Positions 1-8,549 of a stretch of DNA of 64,000 bases are shown here, piece after piece. The translations under genes were made by a program, and so were the position numbers. Source of the stretch: Citromicrobium sp. (lineage in GTDB: Bacteria > Pseudomonadota > Alphaproteobacteria > Sphingomonadales > Sphingomonadaceae); contig PBYQ01000015.1 in NCBI GenBank assembly GCA_002729695.1, positions 62,001 through 126,000 of the forward strand, given 5' to 3'. How positions within the stretch are numbered: position 1 is the stretch's first letter; the number at the start of each line of letters is the position of its first letter. The notes under the pieces were generated by a model. The model searched no databases, had not been told where the DNA came from, and saw nothing but the letters and a program-made list of their open reading frames with translations.

Positions 1-185
1 ACCACGTCGGACGGGATGCCGAACGGGCTGGCCGCCGACGTTTCCGCCTCTTGCGCCCGGTCCATCTGCTCCTGCGCCTGCTGCGCCTGAGCCGCGACGG
101 GCAGGGTGGTCATTGCAAGCGTTGCGAGGCCGGTGGCGACCTTACTGAAGATGCTGTCGATCACGAAGAAACCTGTTGTCCGCAT
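1..185 (-). CDS. surA: Periplasmic chaperone/peptidylprolyl isomerase SurA, N-terminal fragment
   Basis: Partial gene whose 3' part lies beyond the left edge of the window. About 61 codons are visible from the ATG at 185. They show a basic start, a hydrophobic stretch and a signal peptidase site near VAAQA, then a Gln/Glu-rich linker and PFGIPSDVV, which resembles the beginning of sphingomonad SurA proteins. SurA escorts outer-membrane proteins through the periplasm. It lies directly downstream of lptD on the same strand, the classical lptD-surA order, and LptD is itself a SurA client. The family call rests mainly on this synteny plus the signal peptide, because no isomerase domain is visible here. 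Confidence 0.65.
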   Translation of the reverse strand, partial: MRTTGFFVIDSIFSKVATGLATLAMTTLPVAAQAQQAQEQMDRAQEAETSAASPFGIPSDV

Positions 186-320
186 AATTTCAGGGTGTTC
201 GGGGTTCACCCGAGGAAGTTCCATCGGACCGCGAGGCTGAACATTGCCTGAGTCCGCAATGCATCGCCCCTAGCGCGTCTGGCCGCGCCTGCCAATGCGG
301 CAGCACGGCCTGTCCCGTAC

Positions 321-2642
321 CTAGCCGCCCCCGCCGAGGTTGAGGAGGCGGAAGGTCAGCTCGATCGTGTTGCCGCGCAAGGCATCGCCCTGGCTGACGA
401 AATCGCGCCGCCAGGTCAGCCCCAGATCGATGCAGTCGTCCTGGTAGGCGATGCCGAGGCGCGTCCGGATCGGCTCGAACCCGTCGGATTGCAGCGTCGG
501 GTCCTCGTTGCGGTTGGTCATGTTGACCACCGCAGATCCGAAGACGGACCAGTAATCGGCAAAAGCGACCCGCCCTGCCGCGCGCAATTCCTCGCGGTCG
601 CCCAGTTCCTCGTTCGCAAGCGGGATGTTCCGGTCGAGCCGCAGATAGCCGATTTCGGCATAGGTCCGGCGGCTGCCGATGGTCGCGTCGACTTCCGTCC
701 GGCGCGGGGTCAGGTCGTCCTTGTCAAGCCGGAAGCGGTAGGTGAACGAGACGAGATCCTTGTACCGCACCCGCGCCCGCCCGACGATGTCGGAGAAACG
801 GTCCGACAGGCCGGTCCCATCGGGGAAGATGATCTGCTTGTCGTCGAGGCGGTAGGATTGCCCGATATTGGCAGACACCCGCCAGTCGGGCTTGGTCATT
901 TCCCATTCAACGCCGTAGGTCACCCGCGCGCCGTCTTCGAACCGGTCGTCGCCCGGGAAGCGGTTGAGCGAGAACAGGTTTACGTCTTCCAGATCGATCG
1001 CGCGCGAATCCTCGTTGGGAATGGTCGCATTCTCGATCGGCGGGGTGGCGACGATCTGGACGCGCGGGGTCAGCACCTGCGTACCGCCGAACAGCGGACC
1101 GACCAGCGGCCACGACACATCGACCGCGGCGAGCGCGATCGCGCGCGTCTCCCAGCCTTCGGTACCGCGATAGCTCGCGATCGTGGTCTGCGAACCATTG
1201 GCCGTGTGGTACACGTCGCCGCGGGCCAGCGCGGTCAGTTGCACCACCTGACCCAGCGGCGTCACGCGGCGCAGGTCCCACTGCGCGGACGCCAGCGCGC
1301 GCTGGGTATCCTGCCCCTCGTCGCGGGTGATCGCCAGGCTGTTGCCGCGCAGCGTCACCGTGCCGCCGAGCAGCGGCTCGTCGATCCGGCGGCGATAGTC
1401 GATCAGCGGCAGCGCGAGCGGAATCTCGCCCTGCTCGCGGTCGAGCCGCAGCGTCTGGGTGGCGAAGCCCGCGATCACGAAATAGCTGTCTTTGTCGATC
1501 CGCTCCAGCTCGGCCATCGTCCGCAGCCGATCATCCCGACTGATGTCGTAACGGCGCAGGAACGTGCGGTCGCTGGCAAGGCGCGTCGATCCGGTGAACT
1601 GCCAGTTCTCGTCGAGGATGAAGCGCCCGTTGGCGGCGATGTAGCCGCGGAAATCCTGCTGGTCCTGCGCGGTCAGCGAATCGGTGTCGATCCGCCGGCT
1701 GTGCGTCGCATAGCCGGTAACCTGATACGCCCCGTTGCCGGTCAGCTCGCGGTACTTCGCGCTGACCATGGGGGTCGCCTGCGAATAGAGGTACGCGCCG
1801 ATCTGCAGGTCGCGATTGTCGGCGAGCCGCCAGTAATAGTCGCCGCTCAGTTCCACCCCGTTGGAACGCGATATGCGCAGATTGGGCACGAGGAAGCCCG
1901 AGGTAGGCCCACCGTCGGTGCGTAGTTCGAGCGTGGGGAGGGGCACAAGGCGCTGCCCGAACAGCGAGAAGAAGCCCTTTTGGAAGCGAATCTTGCTGGT
2001 TTCTGGATCGTAGGTGACGCGCTCCGCCGTGATCTTCCAGCTCGGGTTCTTGGGGCAGCCGTCGGAGGTGACCACCGAACAGCCCGAATAGACTGCCCGC
2101 TGCAGTGCGACGCGCCCGTCCTCGGTCCGCTCGCCACGTTCGGCCGCCAGCCTTCCGCCTTCGCGCAGGACCAGCAGGAGGTCTTCGAGCGAGCCGGTTT
2201 CAAACTTGTCGGTCAGTTCCAGCTCGCTGGCGTAGAGCTGGTTGCCGTCGCCATCGACGTAGCGGACATTGCCGCTCGCCTGGATCTGCCCGGCGGGCCG
2301 ATCCCACCGGACCTGGTCTGCGCGCACCGATCTTTCGCCTTCGCGCAGCACCACATTGCCGCGCGCGACAATGGTATCTGCATCCGAATCATATTCGAGC
2401 GTGTCCGCTTCGAACCCGATCTCGCGCTCGGTGCCGGGGGGCGGGGCCTCGCCCTCGATATAATCCTGCACCGCCTCGTCGACGCCGTCCGGCTGGTCGG
2501 CGGTGGGCGGGTCCTGCGTGGCATCCTGCGCCGCCGCCGGGGTGCCGAGGCCGATCGCGCCAAGCGCGGCCAGCGCCGCCCCGGCAAGGAGCGATGCGCG
2601 GTTCGCTGGTGAGGCTAGAGAGGAACGATCGCTCGGGAGCAT
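321..2642 (-). CDS. lptD: LPS-assembly protein LptD
   Basis: 773 aa outer-membrane beta-barrel that inserts lipopolysaccharide into the outer leaflet with LptE. A signal peptide ends near residue 39 (TPAAAQ). An OstA/LptA-like beta-jellyroll follows at about residues 70-200 (EADTLEYDSDADTIVARGNV) and the C-terminal ~450 residues are strand-rich barrel. Cysteines lie in YSGCSVVTSDGCPKNP and near the C terminus in QDDCIDLGL, consistent with the disulfides that LptD needs. The length fits the family. The start is the ATG at 2642. surA follows downstream, and pepA is divergent 116 bp away, so the shared intergenic region should hold promoters for both. Confidence 0.95.
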   Translation of the reverse strand: MLPSDRSSLASPANRASLLAGAALAALGAIGLGTPAAAQDATQDPPTADQPDGVDEAVQDYIEGEAPPPGTEREIGFEADTLEYDSDADTIVARGNVVLREGERSVRADQVRWDRPAGQIQASGNVRYVDGDGNQLYASELELTDKFETGSLEDLLLVLREGGRLAAERGERTEDGRVALQRAVYSGCSVVTSDGCPKNPSWKITAERVTYDPETSKIRFQKGFFSLFGQRLVPLPTLELRTDGGPTSGFLVPNLRISRSNGVELSGDYYWRLADNRDLQIGAYLYSQATPMVSAKYRELTGNGAYQVTGYATHSRRIDTDSLTAQDQQDFRGYIAANGRFILDENWQFTGSTRLASDRTFLRRYDISRDDRLRTMAELERIDKDSYFVIAGFATQTLRLDREQGEIPLALPLIDYRRRIDEPLLGGTVTLRGNSLAITRDEGQDTQRALASAQWDLRRVTPLGQVVQLTALARGDVYHTANGSQTTIASYRGTEGWETRAIALAAVDVSWPLVGPLFGGTQVLTPRVQIVATPPIENATIPNEDSRAIDLEDVNLFSLNRFPGDDRFEDGARVTYGVEWEMTKPDWRVSANIGQSYRLDDKQIIFPDGTGLSDRFSDIVGRARVRYKDLVSFTYRFRLDKDDLTPRRTEVDATIGSRRTYAEIGYLRLDRNIPLANEELGDREELRAAGRVAFADYWSVFGSAVVNMTNRNEDPTLQSDGFEPIRTRLGIAYQDDCIDLGLTWRRDFVSQGDALRGNTIELTFRLLNLGGGG

Positions 2643-2758
2643 CGCTTGCCTATTGCACCGAGCCTTCCTAATCGCAATCGCACTTGGTGGCCCATGCGAA
2701 CGCGACCAGTCGATTGGTGCGCCGGCCCCACAAAATTCTTTCGGAGGATTCCTTCCTT

Positions 2759-4219
2759 ATGCAGTTCACCTTCGCCGACACCTTCCCCGCCGATGCGGCC
2801 CTTCTTGCCTCGATCGCGAACAAGGATTCGATGCCGGAGGGAATCGAACCGGCGCTCGCCGAAGCGGCGAAGCGCGGGCGTTTCAAGGGATCGCCGGGAC
2901 AGGTGACCGAAGGGTTCGTGGAGCGCGAGGGCAAGGTCGTGCGCGTCGCTCTGGCCGGTGCGGGCGATGCGGGCGCCAAGGAACGGCGCGCGAATCTCGA
3001 AAAGGCGGGCGGCGCACTCGCCGCGAAATATCTCACCTCGGGCGAAACCAGCCTCGCCCTCGATCTTGGGGATCGCGGTCTGTCGGCGGACGATGCCGCA
3101 GCGGTCCTCCTCGGCCTGCGGCTGCGCGCTTGGCAGTGGGACGAATATCGCACCACGCAGAAGGAGGCGGAAAAGGTCTCTCTCAAGAGCGTCACCGTGG
3201 TCGGCGCGCCCGATGGCACGCAGCACGCGTGGGCGCGCGAGAGCGCGCTCGCGGAAGGCGTCGAGTTCACCAAGACGCTCGTCACCGAACCGGCCAACGT
3301 CCTCTACCCCGAAAGCTTCGTCGAACGCTGCCGCGAGGCGCTCGACGGCACGGGGATCGAGATCATTGTGCTGGGCGATGCGGAGATGGAAAAGCTCGGC
3401 ATGGGGGCGCTGCTCGGCGTCGGGCAGGGCTCGGATCGCCCCTCGCGCATCCTCGCGATGAAGTGGAACGGCGGGGCAGAGGGCGACAAGCCGACGCTGT
3501 TCGTGGGCAAGGGCGTCACCTTCGACAGCGGCGGCATCTCGATCAAGCCGGGCGCTGGCATGGAAGACATGAAGTGGGACATGGGCGGCGCGGGCGCCGT
3601 GGCCGGAACCATGGTCGCACTCGCCAAGCGCAAGGCCAAGGCCAACGTGATCGGCGTGTGCGGGCTGGTCGAGAACATGCCCGACGGCAAGGCGCAGCGC
3701 CCCGGCGACGTGGTCAAGACGATGAGCGGGCAGACGGTCGAGGTCATCAATACCGACGCCGAAGGGCGGCTGGTGCTGTGCGACGCGCTCCACTGGGCGC
3801 AGGAAGAGTACAAGCCCGCTGCGGTCATCGACCTCGCCACGCTGACCGGCGCGATGCTGATCGCGCTGGGCCACGAGCAGGCGGGGCTGTTCTCCAACGA
3901 CGACACGCTGGCGGACAACCTCTCGGCTGCGGGCAAGGCGAGCGGCGACAAGGTGTGGCGCATGCCGATCGGCCCGGCCTACGACAAGCTGATCGACTCA
4001 CCCATCGCCGACATGAAGAACGTGGGCCCGCGCGAAGCCGGTTCGATTACCGCTGCGCAGTTCCTAAAGCGCTTCATCAAGGACGGCACGCCGTGGGCAC
4101 ACCTCGACATTGCCGGGATGGCCTGGTCGAACAAGCCCGGCGCGACCTACGGCAAGGGCGCAACCGGATACGGCGTGCGCCTGCTCGACCAGTACGTGCG
4201 CGACGTGCTGGAGGGCTGA
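2759..4219 (+). CDS. pepA: Leucyl aminopeptidase (M17)
   Basis: 486 aa cytoplasmic M17 metallo-aminopeptidase that removes N-terminal residues from peptides. The family signature NTDAEGRL is at residues 331-338, and the metal-binding stretch FVGKGVTFDSGGISIKPG lies upstream. I chose the ATG at 2759 because a good ribosome site (CGGAGGA) sits about 10 bases before it and M17 homology begins there. The frame runs 25 codons further upstream without a comparable site. It heads a plus-strand cluster with DUF2256, holC and ndk. pepA next to holC is common in proteobacteria. Confidence 0.96.
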   Translation: MQFTFADTFPADAALLASIANKDSMPEGIEPALAEAAKRGRFKGSPGQVTEGFVEREGKVVRVALAGAGDAGAKERRANLEKAGGALAAKYLTSGETSLALDLGDRGLSADDAAAVLLGLRLRAWQWDEYRTTQKEAEKVSLKSVTVVGAPDGTQHAWARESALAEGVEFTKTLVTEPANVLYPESFVERCREALDGTGIEIIVLGDAEMEKLGMGALLGVGQGSDRPSRILAMKWNGGAEGDKPTLFVGKGVTFDSGGISIKPGAGMEDMKWDMGGAGAVAGTMVALAKRKAKANVIGVCGLVENMPDGKAQRPGDVVKTMSGQTVEVINTDAEGRLVLCDALHWAQEEYKPAAVIDLATLTGAMLIALGHEQAGLFSNDDTLADNLSAAGKASGDKVWRMPIGPAYDKLIDSPIADMKNVGPREAGSITAAQFLKRFIKDGTPWAHLDIAGMAWSNKPGATYGKGATGYGVRLLDQYVRDVLEG

Positions 4220-4234
4220 TCGCCGATCGCTCCC

Positions 4235-4387
4235 ATGGGACGCATGCGCAAGAAGGGCGACCTGCCGAGCAAGATCTGCGCGGCCTGCGGGTTGCCCTTC
4301 ACATGGCGCAAGAAGTGGGAGCGCGACTGGGACGCCGTGAAATATTGTTCGGAGCGGTGCAGACGCAACGCTAAGGCATCTTCATGA
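4235..4387 (+). CDS. DUF2256 small zinc-ribbon protein
   Basis: 50 aa basic protein starting [19 protein letters not shown]. It has two CxxC-like pairs: CAAC near residues 15-18, and CSERC near 40-44. The central [17 protein letters not shown] is the diagnostic DUF2256 core, usually described as a zinc-ribbon-like domain of unknown function. Its stop codon overlaps the holC start in an ATGA arrangement (4384-4387), so the two are probably translationally coupled. It sits 15 bp after pepA and is therefore likely cotranscribed with it. Confidence 0.85.
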   Translation: MGRMRKKGDLPSKICAACGLPFTWRKKWERDWDAVKYCSERCRRNAKASS

Positions 4388-4830
4388 AAGTCGATTTCTG
4401 GCTGCTGAGCCGCGACCCGGCGGAGCGCGTGGTCGCGATGATCGCCGAGCGCGTGCTCGGCGATGGCGGCCGCGTGCTGGTGGTCAGCGATGACGCTGCG
4501 CAGCGCGAAGCGCTCGATGCGGCGCTGTGGGAGGGGAAGCCTGAGGCTTTTCTCGCCCACGGTACCGCGGGCGGCGAGCATGATGCGCGTCAGCCGATCC
4601 TGATTTCCGACGCATGCGCTACGCCGAACACGGCGTCGGCCTGCATCCTCGCCGATGGCAAGTGGCGGGCGGAGACTTTGGAAGGTGGCGCGTTCGAGCG
4701 GGTCTTCCTGCTGTTCGACGATTCCGGACGCGACGCTGCGCGCACCGCGTGGCGCGAGGTTTCGGCCCGCGAGGGGCTGGAACGGTCATTCTACGAACAG
4801 CGCGAGGGACGCTGGGTAAAGGTCGCCTGA
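4384..4830 (+). CDS. holC: DNA polymerase III subunit chi
   Basis: 148 aa. Chi links the clamp-loader complex to single-strand-binding protein in the replisome. The N-terminal [10 protein letters not shown], the central [10 protein letters not shown] and the [19 protein letters not shown] block fit HolC, and the length is typical. Its start overlaps the DUF2256 stop (ATGA) and it follows pepA, a conserved neighbour of holC. It is probably expressed from the pepA promoter. Confidence 0.92.
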   Translation: MKVDFWLLSRDPAERVVAMIAERVLGDGGRVLVVSDDAAQREALDAALWEGKPEAFLAHGTAGGEHDARQPILISDACATPNTASACILADGKWRAETLEGGAFERVFLLFDDSGRDAARTAWREVSAREGLERSFYEQREGRWVKVA

Positions 4831-4924
4831 GCCTTCACGCGAGCCCCTCGCACTTGCGGCTTGCGCCGAAGCTGCTACTGGCGCGCGCAATCTGTTTCCC
4901 CCTGACAATACGAAGGATACCACC

Positions 4925-5347
4925 ATGGCGGTCACCCGCACCTTTTCGATCATCAAGCCCGACGCCACCCGTCGCAACCTTACCGGCGCGGTCACCAAGA
5001 TGCTGGAAGAAGCCGGCCTGCGCGTCGTCGCGTCCAAGCGCATCCACATGAGCGAAGACCAGGCGAAGAAGTTCTACGAAGTTCACGCAGAGCGTCCGTT
5101 CTACGGCGAACTGGTCGACTTCATGACCAGCGGCCCCGTGGTCGTGCAGGTGCTGGAAGGCGAAGACGCCGTGAAGCGCAACCGCGACGTGATGGGCGCG
5201 ACCAACCCGGCCGACGCAGCCGACGGGACGATCCGCAAGACCTACGCCGAATCGATCGAAGCGAACTCGGTCCACGGCTCGGACAGCGACGAAAACGCCG
5301 CGACCGAAATCGCGTTCTTCTTCAGCGACGACGAGATCGTCGGCTAA
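4925..5347 (+). CDS. ndk: Nucleoside diphosphate kinase
   Basis: 140 aa enzyme that moves the gamma phosphate from ATP to other (d)NDPs through a phosphohistidine. The phosphorylated residue is H117 in NSVHGSDS, the NDK signature, and [12 protein letters not shown] at the N terminus is the conserved nucleotide-binding start. The length is standard. The 94-bp gap after holC and a GAAGGA ribosome site just upstream suggest a separate or additional promoter. A hairpin at 5375-5402 follows the gene. Confidence 0.97.
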   Translation: MAVTRTFSIIKPDATRRNLTGAVTKMLEEAGLRVVASKRIHMSEDQAKKFYEVHAERPFYGELVDFMTSGPVVVQVLEGEDAVKRNRDVMGATNPADAADGTIRKTYAESIEANSVHGSDSDENAATEIAFFFSDDEIVG

Positions 5348-5374
5348 AGACTTACCGCTTTTGCGGAAGTGACG

Positions 5375-5402
5375 AGCGGCGTTCCCTGACGGGAGCGCCG
5401 CT
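5375..5402 (+). terminator. Stem-loop terminator after ndk
   Basis: Twelve-base stem AGCGGCGTTCCC paired with GGGAGCGCCGCT (one G-T wobble) around a TGAC loop, starting 28 bases after the ndk stop. It is followed by a moderately T-rich stretch (TTGTTTCGTTT). This fits a Rho-independent terminator for the pepA-ndk cluster. Confidence 0.7.
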
Positions 5403-5435
5403 TGTTTCGTTTCGGCGTCCTCCCATATCGCGAAG

Positions 5436-5828
5436 ATGAGCACCAAGCCTCGCCTCGATCATCTGACGATACTCTATTCCGATCGCGCCGCGAGCGAGGC
5501 GTTTTACGATACGCTTCTGCCGCTGATCGGCTTCACCAGGACCAAGCCGGGCATCTGGACCGATGGCGAGGGCTTCTGGCTGCAGTTCATGAAGGCCAAG
5601 GAAGGCACGCGTCCCTACGAACGCTATGGCGCGGGCCTCAACCATTGGGGTCTCGGCATGCCCGATGCGCAAAGCGTGCACGCGCTGCGCGAAGCACTGA
5701 TCGCTGCGGGGCTGGACCCGCAACCGGTGCAGGACCTGGACGGCGCACAGGCGCTGTTCCTGCCCGATCCGGACGGTCTGCGGATCGAGCTGACTTGGTA
5801 TCCGCCCGGCGTGGACGTGGTGGGCTAG
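5436..5828 (+). CDS. VOC-family (glyoxalase-like) protein
   Basis: 130 aa single-domain protein of the vicinal oxygen chelate superfamily. It begins with the metal-site His in LDHLTILYSD, has LNHWGLGMP in the middle, and ends with the strand FLPDPDGLRIELTWYPPG that supplies the acidic ligand. This matches the two beta-alpha-beta-beta-beta units of the fold. Members include dioxygenases, lyases and resistance proteins; the sequence does not show which reaction this one catalyses. It stands alone between the ndk terminator and a convergent gene. Confidence 0.85.
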   Translation: MSTKPRLDHLTILYSDRAASEAFYDTLLPLIGFTRTKPGIWTDGEGFWLQFMKAKEGTRPYERYGAGLNHWGLGMPDAQSVHALREALIAAGLDPQPVQDLDGAQALFLPDPDGLRIELTWYPPGVDVVG

Positions 5829-5878
5829 CTAAAACTTGTCAGCCGCTTGGGCGCTATGACTTGGTGGTGCGCCATTTG

Positions 5879-6244
5879 CTAGGTGTTTAGATCAAGCGGC
5901 TCCATCCCGACACCAAACCAAAGCCCGCTTTTCGTCGCCTTTTCAATTATGCAGTCCATGGCAGGGTTGTTCTCGGGGACTAAGGGGATCCGAGTGGAAT
6001 CTGTAGCGTCTGCTGCAATACCGGGTATCATTTCGAAGTGCTTCGCGCCGCAATCGCGCGCGATTTCTGCACCTTCCCACTGTGCGCTTTTTATGCCGTC
6101 CGACATGGATTGAACCGGTTCTCCGATCCGAAGGAACCAAGCTTGAGCTGAACTAGGCTCGCGAAATGCAACCTCGGCCGCAACAGCAGCAATCGAAACA
6201 GTGGCCGCTCCCGCAGCAAACCAGATGAGAGATGCACGTCTCAT
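5879..6244 (-). CDS. Hypothetical exported or membrane-anchored protein
   Basis: 121 aa with an N-terminal signal or anchor (MRRASLIWFAAGAATVSIAAVAAEVAF), then a soluble domain with two Cys (ARDCGAKHF and MDCIIEKATKSGLWFG) that could form a disulfide outside the cytoplasm. I do not recognise the family. The coding sequence is visibly less GC-rich than its neighbours, which suggests relaxed selection or recent acquisition. It lies alone between convergent VOC and tandem purN. Confidence 0.55.
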   Translation of the reverse strand: MRRASLIWFAAGAATVSIAAVAAEVAFREPSSAQAWFLRIGEPVQSMSDGIKSAQWEGAEIARDCGAKHFEMIPGIAADATDSTRIPLVPENNPAMDCIIEKATKSGLWFGVGMEPLDLNT

Positions 6245-6295
6245 GCGGCCAAAGAACCAATCTTTGGGGAGGTCGGCAATCGAATATCTCCCAGC

Positions 6296-7255
6296 CTAAA
6301 ACTCTTCTGCAGCATCCATCAGCTTGGTCAGCCGCTTGGGCGCGACGCTACGCCATGAGCGTTCGAGCCAGTGCTGCACCTGGTCCCAATCGCAGTCCGG
6401 GCGGTTGAGCGCGATGCCGACCCATCCGCTCGCGTGGTAATAGGCGGGGCGGAAGAACACCTCGGGGTCGCGTTCGACCAGATCGGCCAGTTCGTCCTGC
6501 CCGCTGGTCTTGGCGAGCAGCGCGATTTGCTCTGCGCCGTGGTGGCGATCGGCGAAATGGGCGAAGAACTTGCCGCTTTTGCCCGCGATCTTGAAACCGG
6601 GCGAGCCATGGCTTGTCGCGGCCTCGGCTTCGGGGAGCGCCAGCGCCATCCTGGTCAAGCGGCGCAGCAGCCACTGCGGATCGTTGCCGCGCGACACATA
6701 GTCGCCCAGCACGCGCGGGTAGAGCTGGTGTTCGGCGAGCTTGACCCGGTGCGCGAGCGTTTCCGGCGTGTCGCCGCCCATTACCATCACCTCGGCCTGG
6801 CCTAGCACCTCGCCCCCGTCGAGTTCGGAGGTGACCAGATGCACCGACGCGCCGACTGCTTCGTCGCCCGCCTCGAGCGCGCGCGCGTGCGGGTCGAGCC
6901 CCTTGTACTTGGGCAGCAGCGAGGGATGGATGTTGAGCATCCGGCCTTCCCAGCGCGCGACCATCTCGTCAGACAGCACGCGCATATAGCCCGCCAGCGC
7001 GACATATTCCGCGCCCGACTTGAGGATCGCGTCGTCCATCGCCGCGTCGTGTTCGGCGCGTTTCATACCCTTGTGAGACAGCGCGAAGGTAGGAATGCCC
7101 TCGGCCTCGGCCAGCGACAGCCCGCCCGCGTGCGGATCGTTGCTCGCGACCAGCACGATCTCGTAGGGTGCGCCGACGCGGCTGGCATAGAGCAGCGCGG
7201 CCATGTTCGACCCCGCGCCCGAGATCAGGACTGCGACTTTTGCGCGAGACGTCAA
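6296..7255 (-). CDS. purN: Phosphoribosylglycinamide formyltransferase fused to a C-terminal MmcQ/YjbR domain
   Basis: 319 aa from a TTG start at 7255. Residues 6-188 are a complete PurN (GAR transformylase, third step of purine synthesis, using 10-formyl-THF). The catalytic triad is N108 and H110 in MLNIHPSLLP and D146 in ELDGGEV. Residues ~196-319 are an MmcQ/YjbR (DUF419) domain, with LALPEAEAATSHGSPGFKI, FFAHFADRHHG and a C-terminal GWVGIALN block. PurN alone is normally ~190-220 aa. The reading frame stays open upstream, but that part is translation of the palindromic repeat, so the TTG preceded by GGGGAGG is the best start. purM is upstream on the same strand. Confidence 0.9.
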   Translation of the reverse strand: MTSRAKVAVLISGAGSNMAALLYASRVGAPYEIVLVASNDPHAGGLSLAEAEGIPTFALSHKGMKRAEHDAAMDDAILKSGAEYVALAGYMRVLSDEMVARWEGRMLNIHPSLLPKYKGLDPHARALEAGDEAVGASVHLVTSELDGGEVLGQAEVMVMGGDTPETLAHRVKLAEHQLYPRVLGDYVSRGNDPQWLLRRLTRMALALPEAEAATSHGSPGFKIAGKSGKFFAHFADRHHGAEQIALLAKTSGQDELADLVERDPEVFFRPAYYHASGWVGIALNRPDCDWDQVQHWLERSWRSVAPKRLTKLMDAAEEF

Positions 7256-7259
7256 ACCT

Positions 7260-7371
7260 CCCCTCCCGCATGCGGGAGGGGTTGGGGGTGGGCATGGGCC
7301 AATCGGCCCACCACGCTGCGACCAGGCACTGCGTGCCAAGTCTCGCCGCCCCTCCCGTAAACGGGACGGGG
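7260..7371. repeat. Composite palindromic element A (four hairpins)
   Basis: GC-rich element filling the purM-purN gap. From left to right it holds four structures. First is a perfect 22-bp palindrome at 7260-7281 (arms CCCCTCCCGCA / TGCGGGAGGGG) with the tail TTGGGGGTGGGC. Next is a hairpin at 7295-7310 (TGGGCC, loop AATC, GGCCCA). Third is a hairpin at 7325-7337 (GGCAC, loop TGC, GTGCC). Last is an imperfect palindrome at 7349-7371. Read on the minus strand it shares GAGACTTGG, GTCGCAGCG and the same order of hairpins with the element at 17599-17716. It lies opposite in orientation to that copy relative to transcription. Confidence 0.85.
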
Positions 7372-7381
7372 AAAGCCGAAC

Positions 7382-8479
7382 TCAGTGATCATGCTCAGCG
7401 ACCCAGTCGCTCTGCGCGGACCAAAGCCCGGCGGTTCCGTCGACATCGCAGCCGCGCGTGCCCGCGACGACTTCGCCGATCGGGAAGACGGTTTCGCCCG
7501 CCTCTTCGAGCCGCTTGGTCACCGCGTCGACCTTCTCTTCGGCCACCATCAGCACCATGCCGATGCCGCAGTTGAAGGTGCGCGCGAGTTCGCCCGGTTC
7601 GATATTCCCCTGCGCCTGCAGGAAAGCCATCAGGCGCGGGAGCGGCCAGCGGTGCGCGTGAACCTTCGCGCGGGCGCCATCGGGCAGCGCGCGGGGGATA
7701 TTTTCGAGCAGGCCGCCACCGGTAATATGCGCCAGCCCGTCGATCAGGCCGTCGCGGATCAGCGGCAGCAGGCTGCTCACGTAGATGCGCGTCGGCTCCA
7801 TCAGGTGGTCGACCAGCAGCCGATCGGCATCGAACAGCGCGGGGCGGTCCAGCTTCCAGCCTTTGTCCTCCGCGAGCCGCCGCACGAGCGAGAAGCCGTT
7901 GGAATGCACGCCCGAGCTTGCGAGGCCGATAAGCGCATGACCCGGCGCGATCCGATCGCCCGTCAGCTGCTGTCCGCGCTCGACTGCGCCGACGCAGAAG
8001 CCCGCAAGATCGTAATCACCCTCGGCATACATGCCCGGCATTTCAGCGGTTTCGCCGCCGATCAGCGCGCAGCCCGCCTGCCTGCAGCCATCCGCGATGC
8101 CAGCGATCACCCGCTCCGCGACGCCGCTCTCCAGCCTGCCGGTCGCGAAATAGTCGAGGAAGAACAGCGGTTCCGCGCCCTGCACGATCAGGTCGTTGAC
8201 GCACATTGCGACCAGATCAACGCCGACCGTGTCGTGCCGGTCGTGGTCGATGGCAAGCTTGAGCTTGGTACCCACGCCGTCGTTCGCCGCGACCAGCAGC
8301 GGGTCCTTGAAACCTGCCGCCTTGGGATCGAAGAAAGCGCCGAAGCCGCCCAGTTCCGCATCGGCTCCGGGCCGCGCGGTTGCGCGCACCAGCGGGCCGA
8401 TCGCCTTGACCAACGCGTTGCCCGCCGCGATCGAGACGCCTGCGCTTTCGTAGGTGTAGCCTGTTTCGGGATCGTTCAT
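7382..8479 (-). CDS. purM: Phosphoribosylformylglycinamidine cyclo-ligase
   Basis: 365 aa AIR synthetase, fifth step of de novo purine synthesis (ATP-dependent ring closure of FGAM). Visible blocks include [15 protein letters not shown] at the N terminus, [10 protein letters not shown], the glycine-rich [14 protein letters not shown] and FNCGIGMVL, all in family order. I use the ATG at 8479 ([12 protein letters not shown]). The frame extends 80 codons upstream but that stretch is low-complexity and unlike PurM. It is followed by element A and purN, so purM-purN form one transcription unit interrupted by structured DNA. A divergent DUF2066-like gene begins 70 bp away. Confidence 0.96.
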   Translation of the reverse strand: MNDPETGYTYESAGVSIAAGNALVKAIGPLVRATARPGADAELGGFGAFFDPKAAGFKDPLLVAANDGVGTKLKLAIDHDRHDTVGVDLVAMCVNDLIVQGAEPLFFLDYFATGRLESGVAERVIAGIADGCRQAGCALIGGETAEMPGMYAEGDYDLAGFCVGAVERGQQLTGDRIAPGHALIGLASSGVHSNGFSLVRRLAEDKGWKLDRPALFDADRLLVDHLMEPTRIYVSSLLPLIRDGLIDGLAHITGGGLLENIPRALPDGARAKVHAHRWPLPRLMAFLQAQGNIEPGELARTFNCGIGMVLMVAEEKVDAVTKRLEEAGETVFPIGEVVAGTRGCDVDGTAGLWSAQSDWVAEHDH

Positions 8480-8549
8480 CGCGGCCCGTCTTACGCATTC
8501 GCGCTTGGAAATCCATCGCCACTTGGGCAAAAGGCACCCGATTTTCCCG

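Noticed and set aside
489-1925. Long open frame on the plus strand antisense to lptD (478 codons)
   Set aside because: Protein is Arg/Val/Ala-rich low complexity without family motifs; high-GC genes commonly leave such shadow frames. lptD on the other strand is unambiguous.
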